Source of the DNA: Candidatus Cloacimonadota bacterium
Lineage (GTDB): Bacteria > Cloacimonadota > Cloacimonadia > Cloacimonadales > Cloacimonadaceae
Direction: 5' to 3'
DNA: 33,088 nucleotides
Assembly: GCA_029565595.1 (NCBI GenBank)
Contig: JAKQNV010000037.1
Location: 1 to 33,088, forward strand
This document shows positions 17,732 to 26,953 of this stretch, piece by piece. Each line of letters starts with the position of its first letter. Within the stretch, counting starts at the first letter, position 1. The notes below the pieces were generated by a model. That model was not told the DNA's origin and made no database searches. It saw nothing but the letters and a program-made list of their open reading frames with translations. The position numbers and the translations under genes are program-made.

Positions 17732-18870
17732 AAAAACTTTTACATCTGCAACTTTTGCCCCTGCTCACGGGCGTCCAGAATTTCAGCCTGCACCTGCTGG
17801 AGGGGCTTCCCCAGGACGAATTTGAGATCTGGGTGGCCAGCCAGCCGGGCGGCGAATTTGTGGACGCGATACGTTCGCGCGGATATAAATACATTCCTCT
17901 CAGATTCTTGAAACACCCGATCTCGCCTTGGGACTTGCTGGCCTTTTGTGAACTGTTGTGGCTGATGAAACGGCACCGTTTCGACATCGTGCACACCAAT
18001 TCCTCCAAACCCGGTCTGCTGGGACGCCTGGCCGCCTGGCTTTGCAAAGTTCCGCTGATCCTGCACACGGCGCACGGAACCTCTTTCCAGGCCGGGCAAA
18101 GCTTTTGGGCGCAGAGGTTTTACATGATGATGGAGCGGCTGGGAAACCGGTTTTGCCACAAAGTTGTCTTCGTCAACAACTCGGACCGGGAAAACTGCCT
18201 GCGTTTGCGTCTGCTGCCGGAAAGCAGGGCGCTGACGGTTTACAATGCCCTGCCGCCGCTGCTGGCTTCGCGTCTGAAGGCAATTGCTGAAAAAAGGACC
18301 TTCGAACCCGATAAACCGGATTTTGTGATCGGCTCCACACTGCGCTTTTCCAGACAGAAAAATGTCGTCAACATCGTCGCCGCGGCTTGCCGGGCCTGTG
18401 CCCTGAGCCCCAAACTGCGTTTCATTCTGCTCGGGGAGGGCGAATACCTCGAATTATGCCGCCAGATCGTTCATTCGCACGGACTCAACGAGCGGATCCT
18501 GCTTCCGGGTTGGGATCCGGAAGTCGTAAAATGGCTGGCGCGCTTCGACGCTTTTATCCTTTACTCGCGCTGGGAAGCGCAGCCTTTCAGCATCATCGAG
18601 GCGATGCAATCCGGACTGGCCATCGTAGGTTCGGACATCCCTTCCATCCGCGAATTGGTGGATGGCCAAAGCGGTTATTTGATCAAGTTGGACGACCATA
18701 AAAATCTGGTCCAATGTCTGGCCGGCATGGCCGCCGATCCGCGCGGGGCCTTCATCAAGGGACAGCGTGCGAAACAACGTATTGAAGGGCTTTGCGACCA
18801 CGCCAGGATGGTGGAAAGTTACCTGAATATCTACCGGCAGGGCGCAACCCCGGCAGAGGTTGGGTCGTGA
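17728..18870 (+). CDS. Glycosyltransferase family 4
   Basis: 'TGVQNFSLHLLEGL', 'DIVHTNSSKPGLLGRLAA', 'FDAFILYSRWEAQPFSIIEAMQSGLAIVGSDIPSIRELVDGQSGYLI'; TTG start overlaps the upstream stop. Confidence 0.9.
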   Translation: MKKLLHLQLLPLLTGVQNFSLHLLEGLPQDEFEIWVASQPGGEFVDAIRSRGYKYIPLRFLKHPISPWDLLAFCELLWLMKRHRFDIVHTNSSKPGLLGRLAAWLCKVPLILHTAHGTSFQAGQSFWAQRFYMMMERLGNRFCHKVVFVNNSDRENCLRLRLLPESRALTVYNALPPLLASRLKAIAEKRTFEPDKPDFVIGSTLRFSRQKNVVNIVAAACRACALSPKLRFILLGEGEYLELCRQIVHSHGLNERILLPGWDPEVVKWLARFDAFILYSRWEAQPFSIIEAMQSGLAIVGSDIPSIRELVDGQSGYLIKLDDHKNLVQCLAGMAADPRGAFIKGQRAKQRIEGLCDHARMVESYLNIYRQGATPAEVGS

Positions 18871-19916
18871 CCTCGGATCTCGCGTTGCAGATCTTTATTT
18901 TCAGCCTGGGTATCCATCTGCTCACGCATCTGTTGGTACCTCTAAACATCAGGTTTTCGAGCCGCTTTCGCATCATCGCGCAACCCAGTGCCCGCAAGAT
19001 CCATCTGGAGCCCAAACCCGAGGCTGGCGGCCTGTCCTTCGCTTTGCCCATCCTATTTGCGCTGGTGGCGACGGGTTTGTGGGTGCTGCCTGTCCCGCTG
19101 GGAAAAAGTTACATCGCGCTGGCCGGAGTGGGGCTGCTGGCCCTGGCTTTCGGAGTTATCGATGACCGCTACGAAAGCCAGGCGCGCTATAAATTCCTGG
19201 GTCAGTTGGCGATCGGTGTGCTGATGTATTTTATCGGCTTCCGCGTCGCGAAGCTCACCAATCCGTTCGGGCCCGAATTTGTTTTGGGCTGGATGTCCTT
19301 TCCGGTCACGCTGGTTTGGTATCTCGTCGTGATGAACGCGATCAACCTGATCGACGGCATTGACGGACTGGCCTGCGGCGTCTGCGTGATCGTCTGCGCG
19401 GTGTTGCTCGTCGTGGGGATCAAGGAACGCAACGCGCTGGTGATCGGGCTGGCAGCCTTTCTGCTGGCGGGCAATCTGGCTTTTCTACGCTACAATTTCT
19501 TCCCGGCGCGCATTTTTCTGGGCGACACCGGCTCGCAGTTCAACGGGCTGATCATCGCGGCGATCTCCACGGCGGGCGCGACCCAGTTCAAAGGCATCAC
19601 CTCGATGACGCTGCTGATCCCGCTTTCCGTGCTGGCCATCCCACTGATCGACATGGCCCTGGCCGTTTTCCGCCGCTTGCGCATGGGCAATATTTTCTCC
19701 GCCGACAAAGCGCACCTGCATCACATCATGCTCTCGCTCGGCCTTTCGCAGCGGGCGATTTCGCTGATCGTGTATGTCGTTACCCTGCTTTTTGGCCTGA
19801 TCGCCATTGGTTTTTCCTTTTCGTCCAAAAAGATCCTGTTCCTTGTGCTGTTGGGGCTGTTGGTGCTGACTGTGGTGGCCGCGTATCTGATCATGCGGCA
19901 GGGGAGGAAGAAATGA
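18867..19916 (+). CDS. MraY/WecA-like undecaprenyl-phosphate glycosyl-1-phosphate transferase
   Basis: 'MNAINLIDGIDGLACG', 'RIFLGDTGSQFNGLIIA', 'DKAHLHHIMLSLG'; GTGA start overlapping the GT4 stop (track start 18792 is longer). Confidence 0.9.
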   Translation: MTSDLALQIFIFSLGIHLLTHLLVPLNIRFSSRFRIIAQPSARKIHLEPKPEAGGLSFALPILFALVATGLWVLPVPLGKSYIALAGVGLLALAFGVIDDRYESQARYKFLGQLAIGVLMYFIGFRVAKLTNPFGPEFVLGWMSFPVTLVWYLVVMNAINLIDGIDGLACGVCVIVCAVLLVVGIKERNALVIGLAAFLLAGNLAFLRYNFFPARIFLGDTGSQFNGLIIAAISTAGATQFKGITSMTLLIPLSVLAIPLIDMALAVFRRLRMGNIFSADKAHLHHIMLSLGLSQRAISLIVYVVTLLFGLIAIGFSFSSKKILFLVLLGLLVLTVVAAYLIMRQGRKK

Positions 19917-22423
19917 AGAAGTTTTTGCTGATCCTTGTTCTCGCTACTTGCGGAGCTTTCCTTTCCGCAGCAAAGTGGCAAACCATGACCAATACCAGCC
20001 ACGTTTACGACCTGATGGTGCTGAACGACGGCGACATCTGCTTTTCCAGCTGGGGCGGCGTGATGCAGGTGGGCTTGCCCGCCAACTCGCAGAACTGGCA
20101 AGACTTGGAAGAGAAAAAAATTTGGACCACGGCGGACGGACTGGCCTCCAATGATGTGCGCAACGTGGAATACATCAATATGTCCCAGAGTTTCTGGTTT
20201 GGCAGCGCTTTCGACGGCATCAGCATCGTCAGCCCGCTGGGGGTTCAGCAACTGAACACCAGCCTGGGCCTGCCTTCCAACCGCGTGACCAAGATCGTGG
20301 AACGCGGCTCCGACATCCTGGTCGCGACCTCTGCCGGCCTGGCTTCTTATTATTATCTGGAAGGGGTGAATTTCCCGCTCCTGCTGCATCTCTACACCAC
20401 GCAAAACACCAACGGGGGCCTGCTTTCCAACCAGATCGACGCGATGCAGCTGGTCGCCAACAACTACCTCTATCTGAACAGCACTGAAGGTATCAATTTC
20501 GTGCATTTGGATTCCCTGGATGTCGATTCCGCCTGGCACCGTCTGCCCGATCCGCCGATTGGGGATGGCAGCGTTGGCATCCTTTATGCCAACGAAACGA
20601 AGTTGCTTGCGGCGACGGCCGGCTCCGTGCACCTGCACGATATCGATCCCTGGGTGGACGGCTGGCAAAGCTATTACGCTGACGTTTTGTTGGACGAGGT
20701 GATTTCCAGCGCCTGCATCGACGCCTTCAACAGCGTTTGGGTTTCCTATGGCTATTGGGATGAAGATTTCCAGTATTTCACGAGGAACACGGACACCTTG
20801 ATGACCTGCGTTTTCGATGACGGAAATGTCAAGCACTGGAGCGAGTTTGAGTCCGGTTTAGGAGACAAGACTGTAAGCAAGATAGTCCCCTCGCCGAACG
20901 GTCAAATCGTCTATCTCTGCACCTGGGGCGACGGAATTTACCGCAATCAGGACCTCCAGGCCGGAGGGCGCGAATCCACGGATTTGGACACCTGGCTGAA
21001 TTTTCAGCCCAATACCATCGGCTTTCCCAAGATCCGCAATATCTGCACCGACGAAGATCTCGCCGTCTGGTTCTCCAGCGGCAACATGAACCACCTTCCG
21101 CTGAAAAAAAGCGCCATGGGAGCCAGCCGCTACCTCGATGGAGACTGGCAAACCTACACTATCTCCAACAGCCCAATCCACACCGACAACATCCTCTGCG
21201 TGGCGGTGGACAGCCGTAACCGCAAATGGTTTGGCACTTACGACGTCACAACCGGCAGCCCCGAAGGCTGGGACAACGGTTTGACCGTTTACGACGAAGT
21301 GACCGGGATCTGGAAACTTTTTGACAACGACGGTATCCGCGTCTGGAATCCGGAAACCCAGGCCTGGGGCTCGGTCATTCCCGGGTCGCCGACCCTATTG
21401 GGTAATACCGATGTCTACATTTCCCGCGACCTGCATGGCAATATGCTCGTTTCCTGCTACGACGACGGTTTCAGCGTTTTTGACGCCAACGACAACCTGA
21501 TCGCCGAGTTTACGGTTCCCAACAGCGTTTACCAGCGGTCGATGTACAGTTTCCACAACGGTCGGCAATACTTCATCGGCATGGAAAACGATCCCGGCCT
21601 GGTGATCTGGAACGACGATTCGATCCCCGTGACCGGCGGAGAATACTGGCTCACACCTGATCCGTCGGAACTCAGCAATTGCGAGATCTACGGCGTCGTC
21701 ACCGTGGAAAGCCCCTACGAAGGCACACAGCATTGGATCGCCGCCAGCAACGGCCTCTTCATGTGGGACGAAACGCACTGGTACAAATGGGACACCGCGA
21801 TCAAGCGCTACATCTACAACAAAGCGACCGGCCTCTGGGACAACGACATTCTGTATTACGTGGACGAGGAAAGGCTTTACGGATCGGTGCGCACGACCCC
21901 GACGGCGATCTTTCTGGATCCCTTCAACCGCGTCTGGATCGGCAGCCTGGAACACGGCCTGAGCATGTACGATCCCCAGACGGAGCGTTTTACAAACTAC
22001 TTCAAGGAAAATTCGCCGCTGCTTTCCAACTACATCACCGCGCTGGGTTACCAACCCGAGGAAGGCGTCCTGCTGATCGGCACTCCGGACGGTTTGAACA
22101 TGCTTTCCATCGGCCGGACCGTCAAGCCCGAGACCAAACTGCAAACCCTCAAGATCTATCCCAATCCTTTTGTCCCGGACGCGAAATCCTCAGTCGTGAT
22201 CAGTAATTTTCCTAGTCAGATCATGCCCCGGGGCCAGAACCGGTGCCGGATTTACGATGCCTCAGGCGCTTTGGTGATTGAACTGGAAGAGAACGAATTC
22301 TCGCGCTTCGAGTGGAACGGCTTCAATGCCACGGGGAAGAAATGCGCCAGCGGAGTGTATTTTGTGGTCGTAAACGACGCTAAGGGCAAGCGCCTGAGCG
22401 GAAAGATCGCGCTGCTGAACTGA
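19913..22423 (+). CDS. Secreted beta-propeller (two-component regulator propeller-like) protein with Por/T9SS-type sorting tail
   Basis: Signal peptide; repeated 'VWFSSGN', 'RKWFGTYD', 'VWIGSLEHGLSMYD' propeller motifs; C-terminal 'LKIYPNPFVPD...ASGVYFVVVNDAKGKRLSGKIALLN'. Confidence 0.8.
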   Translation: MKKFLLILVLATCGAFLSAAKWQTMTNTSHVYDLMVLNDGDICFSSWGGVMQVGLPANSQNWQDLEEKKIWTTADGLASNDVRNVEYINMSQSFWFGSAFDGISIVSPLGVQQLNTSLGLPSNRVTKIVERGSDILVATSAGLASYYYLEGVNFPLLLHLYTTQNTNGGLLSNQIDAMQLVANNYLYLNSTEGINFVHLDSLDVDSAWHRLPDPPIGDGSVGILYANETKLLAATAGSVHLHDIDPWVDGWQSYYADVLLDEVISSACIDAFNSVWVSYGYWDEDFQYFTRNTDTLMTCVFDDGNVKHWSEFESGLGDKTVSKIVPSPNGQIVYLCTWGDGIYRNQDLQAGGRESTDLDTWLNFQPNTIGFPKIRNICTDEDLAVWFSSGNMNHLPLKKSAMGASRYLDGDWQTYTISNSPIHTDNILCVAVDSRNRKWFGTYDVTTGSPEGWDNGLTVYDEVTGIWKLFDNDGIRVWNPETQAWGSVIPGSPTLLGNTDVYISRDLHGNMLVSCYDDGFSVFDANDNLIAEFTVPNSVYQRSMYSFHNGRQYFIGMENDPGLVIWNDDSIPVTGGEYWLTPDPSELSNCEIYGVVTVESPYEGTQHWIAASNGLFMWDETHWYKWDTAIKRYIYNKATGLWDNDILYYVDEERLYGSVRTTPTAIFLDPFNRVWIGSLEHGLSMYDPQTERFTNYFKENSPLLSNYITALGYQPEEGVLLIGTPDGLNMLSIGRTVKPETKLQTLKIYPNPFVPDAKSSVVISNFPSQIMPRGQNRCRIYDASGALVIELEENEFSRFEWNGFNATGKKCASGVYFVVVNDAKGKRLSGKIALLN

Positions 22424-22425
22424 GT

Positions 22426-23529
22426 TCAGTATAGCGCCAGACGCTCGAAAATCCTGACCCCGACTTCGATGCAGGCCGCGTCAGGCAGGAATTTGTCCGA
22501 ATGCAGGGGATGTTCGCAGCCAGATCCCAGCCAGAACAGCAGGCCCGGATAGCGCGTTGTGAAAAAGCCGAAATCCTCTCCGGCGAGCGCGATCTCCGCC
22601 TCTTCGTAATGTAAGCCCAGCTCCGCGCAGACCTCTTTCAATTCCAGCACCAATTCCTCAGAATTGACCACCGGATCGTAGGTTCCTAAAAAATCCAACT
22701 GATACTCGGCGCCGGTTTGGGACGCTGTGCGGGAGCAGTTTTCCAGCATCAGAGCGTTCACTCGGTCGCGGACGGATTTGGAGAGGGTGCGCTGCGTGCC
22801 TTCCAGTTTGCAACGGTCCGGAACGACGTTGCGCACGGTTCCCGATTCCATTTTGCCCACATGCCAGATCACCTTTTCCGAGTGTGCCAGCTCTGCAATG
22901 TCAGCCTGCATACGGGCGATAAAATCAAGTCCGGCCTGCAGCGCGTTGATCCCTTTTTCCGGAAAGGCCGCGTGCGCAGACTTGCCTTTGAAAGTGACGT
23001 CAAATTCCTGCGGGATACCAAAAAAAGTACCGGCCCGGCTGGCAACGGCGCCCACCGGCAATCCGCTGGCCACGTGTAAGGCGAAAACACTGTCCACGGG
23101 AAAACTCTGGATCAGTCCCTCGCCCAACACCGATTCCGCGCCGCCCTGGCCCTCTTCGGCGGGCTGGAAGAGGAACAGTAAATTCTTTTCGGGTTTGGTC
23201 TGCGCAACTTTCTCGATCAGGCCCAGGAGCACGGTCATGTGGACGTCGTGCCCGCAGGCGTGCATGATTCCGGGATTGCGGGACGTAAAACCGCAGCCGG
23301 TGTTTTCGGAAACCGGTAGGGCGTCCATGTCCGCCCGGAAAAGCCTGTAGCCGCCTTCGCCGCAACTGTATTCCACCAAAAGTCCGGTGCTCTTGGCAAA
23401 CTCATGGATCCTGATCCCTTCCAGTTGCTTCAGTTGTTCCAGCAGCAAGGCTTTGGTCTGATTCTCATCAAAGGCGGTTTCCGGAATTTGGTGCAATTCC
23501 CGGCGGAGGCGGATCAGATCCAAACTCAT
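22426..23529 (-). CDS. M20 family amidohydrolase (amino-acyl/hippurate hydrolase-like; candidate N-acetyl-diaminopimelate deacetylase)
   Basis: 'RRELHQIPETAFDE', 'RADMDALPVSENTG', 'GIMHACGHDVHMTVLLG', 'PAEEGQGGAE', 'LAGEDFGFF'; true start MSLDLIRL overlaps the asd stop (ATGA). Confidence 0.88.
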   Translation of the reverse strand: MSLDLIRLRRELHQIPETAFDENQTKALLLEQLKQLEGIRIHEFAKSTGLLVEYSCGEGGYRLFRADMDALPVSENTGCGFTSRNPGIMHACGHDVHMTVLLGLIEKVAQTKPEKNLLFLFQPAEEGQGGAESVLGEGLIQSFPVDSVFALHVASGLPVGAVASRAGTFFGIPQEFDVTFKGKSAHAAFPEKGINALQAGLDFIARMQADIAELAHSEKVIWHVGKMESGTVRNVVPDRCKLEGTQRTLSKSVRDRVNALMLENCSRTASQTGAEYQLDFLGTYDPVVNSEELVLELKEVCAELGLHYEEAEIALAGEDFGFFTTRYPGLLFWLGSGCEHPLHSDKFLPDAACIEVGVRIFERLALY

Positions 23530-24506
23530 ATCCGGCCTGCAGATTTTGCGTGGCGCAGCAAGATGCGCACCGCGTTGGTAGCCGCGCCCAAACGCACGTT
23601 GTGGCCTACATTCCAGAAGCAGATGCTGTTCGGTCCTGTCCCATAGCGCAGGCGGCAAACGTGGCTGTCGTTGGATTGGCCCAGCCCGCGCGGGGTGATG
23701 TAAGTGTTTTCCTCGTAAACGATGGATTCGCTCTGCGCCAGGGCCGCAGCCGCTTCTGCCAGATCGACTGGCTGCGCGAATTCCGCGTAGATGCTTTCGC
23801 TGTGGCCGAAGATCACCGGCACCCGCACGCAGGTGGCGCAAACTTCCAGGTCAGGCTGGTCCAGGATCTTCCGGGTTTCGAAATGAATCTTTTCCTCTTC
23901 CTGGCTATAGCCGCTGTCTTGAAAAGCGCCGATCTGCGGGATGACGTTGAGGTCGATCAATTCGGGATAAATTCCTATATCGGTTTCTCCGGTGCGTTGA
24001 TTTTCCATCGTCACGATTCCCTTGTGTCCGCTGCCGGAAACGGATTGGTAGGTGCTGACCACCACTTTCCGCAATCCGTAAAGTCTGTCCAAAACCGCCA
24101 GCGGCAGGACCATCTGGATCGTGGTGCAGTTCGGATTGGCGATGATGCCCGTGTAGCCGGAAAGCAGGCTGCCATTGATTTCCGGCACGACCAGCGGAAT
24201 TTCTTTTTCCCGGCGGAAGGCGGAGGAATTGTCGATCACCACGGAACCTGCCGCGGCCGCTATGGGAGCGTAATTCAAGGCCACTCCGGCACCCGCGGAA
24301 AAGAGCACGTAATCAAATGGCCGGCGCAGTGAATCTTCATCCAGGATCTTTACGGTTATGGCCCTGTCTCCGAAGTAGAGCACGCTGCCGGCGGAGCGGG
24401 GGGACGCTAAAAGATCCAGTTCCGTAACCGGGACATTGAATTCCGCGAGGCAGTTCAGCATCATTCTGCCGACTTCGCCGGTGGCGCCTACGATGGCAAT
24501 TTTCAT
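23526..24506 (-). CDS. asd: Aspartate-semialdehyde dehydrogenase
   Basis: 'MKIAIVGATGEVGRMMLNCL', 'VIDNSSAFRREKEIPLVVPEIN', 'IIANPNCTTIQMVLPL', 'STYQSVSGSGHKGI'. Confidence 0.93.
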   Translation of the reverse strand: MKIAIVGATGEVGRMMLNCLAEFNVPVTELDLLASPRSAGSVLYFGDRAITVKILDEDSLRRPFDYVLFSAGAGVALNYAPIAAAAGSVVIDNSSAFRREKEIPLVVPEINGSLLSGYTGIIANPNCTTIQMVLPLAVLDRLYGLRKVVVSTYQSVSGSGHKGIVTMENQRTGETDIGIYPELIDLNVIPQIGAFQDSGYSQEEEKIHFETRKILDQPDLEVCATCVRVPVIFGHSESIYAEFAQPVDLAEAAAALAQSESIVYEENTYITPRGLGQSNDSHVCRLRYGTGPNSICFWNVGHNVRLGAATNAVRILLRHAKSAGRI

Positions 24507-24562
24507 CTGTTATTCCTTTCTGATGTGCTAAGAACTCTCCACATCGGCCAAGCGGCCGCTTT

Positions 24563-24582
24563 TGTCAATGCAAAACTTGACA
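24563..24582. promoter_or_regulatory. Back-to-back TTGACA boxes between asd (-) and tRNA-Arg (+)
   Basis: TTGTCAATGCAAAACTTGACAA is an inverted repeat giving TTGACA on both strands. Confidence 0.45.
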
Positions 24583-24619
24583 AAAAGGCCCTCCAGGGAA
24601 TTTTAACCCGCGAAGTCGC

Positions 24620-24695
24620 GCCCCAGTAGCTCAGGGGATAGAGCAGCGGTTTCCTAAACCGTTGGTCGGATGTTCGATTCATCTCTGGGGCGCCA
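24620..24695 (+). tRNA. tRNA-Arg(CCU), CCA encoded
   Basis: Cloverleaf by eye: GCCCCAG...CTGGGGC acceptor, GCTC/GAGC D-arm, anticodon loop TTCCTAA, T-arm GGATG-TTCGATT-CATCT, 3' GCCA. Confidence 0.93.
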
Positions 24696-24706
24696 TTCTA
24701 AAGGAC

Positions 24707-26617
24707 ATGATGACAATTCTTGAACCGGGGCGGGTCGTGCTTTTCTATCGACAGGCGCAGCTTTGCACAGGTTTTATATGCGCCTGTGCGGACCAACGTT
24801 GCGAGATTCTGGACGAGTCCGGCGTCCTGCAATACCTGCCAAGCGCCCGGCTGGTCTTGGTTTCCCAAAAGTCCTACAGCCCCTTATCCCTTGCCACGTT
24901 GCACGGCTTTACAGAGGATCTGCGCGTGGAAATCCACCAACTATCAGAGCAAGAAATCACATCTGGTTTGGCAAGATTATCCGCTCCGTTCAGCTTCGCG
25001 GAGGCCTGCGCGGCGCTGGGTTGGGACGATGACATACGAGTGTTCGCGCTGTTCCATTTTATCAAAAACCGGGAAGATCTGTTCTCCCACAAAAAAGGAC
25101 TGATCCAGCTCCGCGGCGATTCCGAAAAGCAGGATTATCTTCAAGAACGGCGTCGCGACGAAGAAAGGAAAGAATACCTGCAACGCGTCGCCGCCTGGCT
25201 GGACGGCCTTTCCGCCGGAGCCGAGGAAGCCCTTTCCGAAAGCCACAAGAGCATTTTTTTAGCCGAGCTGCGCGAATTGCTGAAATCCCAACAGCCCAGG
25301 GATCTGGCCAGGCTGCTGCGTTCCCGGGAGGAGGGAAAAAATCAGGCGGAGCTTATCAATCGCTTGCGGCTCAGCTTGGGAGACATCAGCTCCGATACCG
25401 ATCCAGTGGCTGCTTCAAGCGGAATTCCCATCCTTTTTCCGGACGGGATCTGGCGCCAGGCGACAGCGTTGGAAAACCCGGGATCCGCATCAGTCGAGGC
25501 TTTCAGCATCGACGCGGTTGACTCGCCCGATCACGATGACGCCATTTCGCTTAGAGAAACCCATGACGGGTGGCTCCTGGGAATCCATATCAGCGACGTG
25601 GCTTCCCGGATTCCGTTTGCGTCAGAACTTTGGGCCATGGCACGGGATCGGGTCTCATCGCTTTACCTGCCGGGCGAAACCGTTCCTATGTTGCCGGAGC
25701 AACTTTCGCATGTCGATCTGAGTTTGGTGGAAGGGACTGAACGTCCGGTTTTATCGCTCTACGCCAGGCTGGACCGGGATCTGAACCTTCTCGGCCATGA
25801 GTTTCGCCGGGACTGGGTAAAAATAGCGGAAAATCTCAGCTACGAAGAAGCGGACAGCCAGTTGCAGAAAAGCCCCTTGGCCGTTTTGCATCGGATCTGC
25901 CAGCTACTGAGACAAAGCCGGAATGAAGTCCAAAACCGGCCGAGACAACGTTTTTTCTGGAGTCTGAAAGTCCGCGATGGCGACATCCAGATGCGCCGTG
26001 AGGACGTTCTCAGCCCATCGAGGTTCATCATCGAAGAACTGATGATCCTTTACAACCGTCTGGCGGCCGAACGCGCGCTGCGCAAAGGATTGCCGGTTTT
26101 TTTCCGCAACATCGCGCAGTATCCCGAGCCGGAAGACGAAGCAGAGGCGCAGTTTCCGGGCATCCAGGCCTATCTATCCACACAGGGAAAATTTCATCCC
26201 GGGATCGGCTCCGAAGCCTATCTGCACGCCACTTCGCCGATCCGCAGATTCACTGACATCGTCAACCAGGCGCAATTCGAGGCTTTGCTGGAAGGGGAAA
26301 AACCGCCATTCGCTAATTGTCAAATCGAAGAGCTGATCCCACCGCTGGAAAAGCGCTTGCTCAGCCTGCGCGCGGTCGCCCAACGCAGCGAAAGGTTTTG
26401 GCTTTTACGCTATTTGGAACAGAAACATTTGCACAGCCCGCTGGACGCGATATTGTTGAAAAAGCTCAAGCAGGGCTACCTCGCGGAACTGACAGCTTGG
26501 GATAAAAGGCTGCAAGTGCTCTGCGATGACCGCCCGCCCCTGCAGGTTCCTGTCAAATTGGTGATCACGTCCGTGGACCTTGCAGAAATGACTGCGCGGG
26601 TGGATGTGATCAACTAA
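24707..26617 (+). CDS. RNase II/R family exoribonuclease (RNB domain)
   Basis: 'FSIDAVDSPDHDDAISLRET', 'LGIHISDVASRIP', 'SRFIIEELMILYNRLAA', 'ATSPIRRFTDIVNQAQFEALL'. Track start 24662 overlaps the tRNA; ATG 24707 used. Confidence 0.88.
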   Translation: MMTILEPGRVVLFYRQAQLCTGFICACADQRCEILDESGVLQYLPSARLVLVSQKSYSPLSLATLHGFTEDLRVEIHQLSEQEITSGLARLSAPFSFAEACAALGWDDDIRVFALFHFIKNREDLFSHKKGLIQLRGDSEKQDYLQERRRDEERKEYLQRVAAWLDGLSAGAEEALSESHKSIFLAELRELLKSQQPRDLARLLRSREEGKNQAELINRLRLSLGDISSDTDPVAASSGIPILFPDGIWRQATALENPGSASVEAFSIDAVDSPDHDDAISLRETHDGWLLGIHISDVASRIPFASELWAMARDRVSSLYLPGETVPMLPEQLSHVDLSLVEGTERPVLSLYARLDRDLNLLGHEFRRDWVKIAENLSYEEADSQLQKSPLAVLHRICQLLRQSRNEVQNRPRQRFFWSLKVRDGDIQMRREDVLSPSRFIIEELMILYNRLAAERALRKGLPVFFRNIAQYPEPEDEAEAQFPGIQAYLSTQGKFHPGIGSEAYLHATSPIRRFTDIVNQAQFEALLEGEKPPFANCQIEELIPPLEKRLLSLRAVAQRSERFWLLRYLEQKHLHSPLDAILLKKLKQGYLAELTAWDKRLQVLCDDRPPLQVPVKLVITSVDLAEMTARVDVIN

Positions 26618-26715
26618 TTCTCTCGAACCCAACCTTCTGAACTATATTTTCCACCATCTTCATAACAGATTTTATATCAGTAAAATGCTTTATCTTTCCT
26701 AACTCCCCCCTCTCT

Positions 26716-26786
26716 ATCATTACGGGATCAATACGGGATCAATACGGATAAAACCCGTAATGATCCCGTATTGATCCCGTAATGAT
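26716..26786. repeat. 71-nt element E2, second copy of the ATCAATACGGG-unit family
   Basis: ATCATTACGGG ATCAATACGGG ATCAATACGG-ATAAAAC-CCGTAATGAT CCCGTATTGAT CCCGTAATGAT; 32-bp stem with one mismatch, loop ATAAAAC. Confidence 0.95.
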
Positions 26787-26917
26787 CATAAGGGCGGAGA
26801 AGGCAAATTAATATAAGTCATGCGTTTGGCAGATGGCTACGGAATATCATTTCACACACGGCATTTTGTCAGTGGATCGATTTACACAGCCTGCCCCAAG
26901 AACCACGCATTTTTTAC

Positions 26918-26923
26918 TTGACA
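26918..26923 (+). promoter_or_regulatory. Candidate -35 box TTGACA upstream of gatE
   Basis: ACTTGACAAAA 36 nt before ATG 26954; the track used this TTG as a start codon. Confidence 0.35.
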
Positions 26924-26953
26924 AAATCCGCTTCCTATGGGGATTTGGCTTTA

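Noticed and set aside
24662-24706. Track start of the RNase II/R ORF
   Set aside because: The first 15 codons overlap the tRNA-Arg gene and its 3' end; ATG at 24707 is the sensible start.
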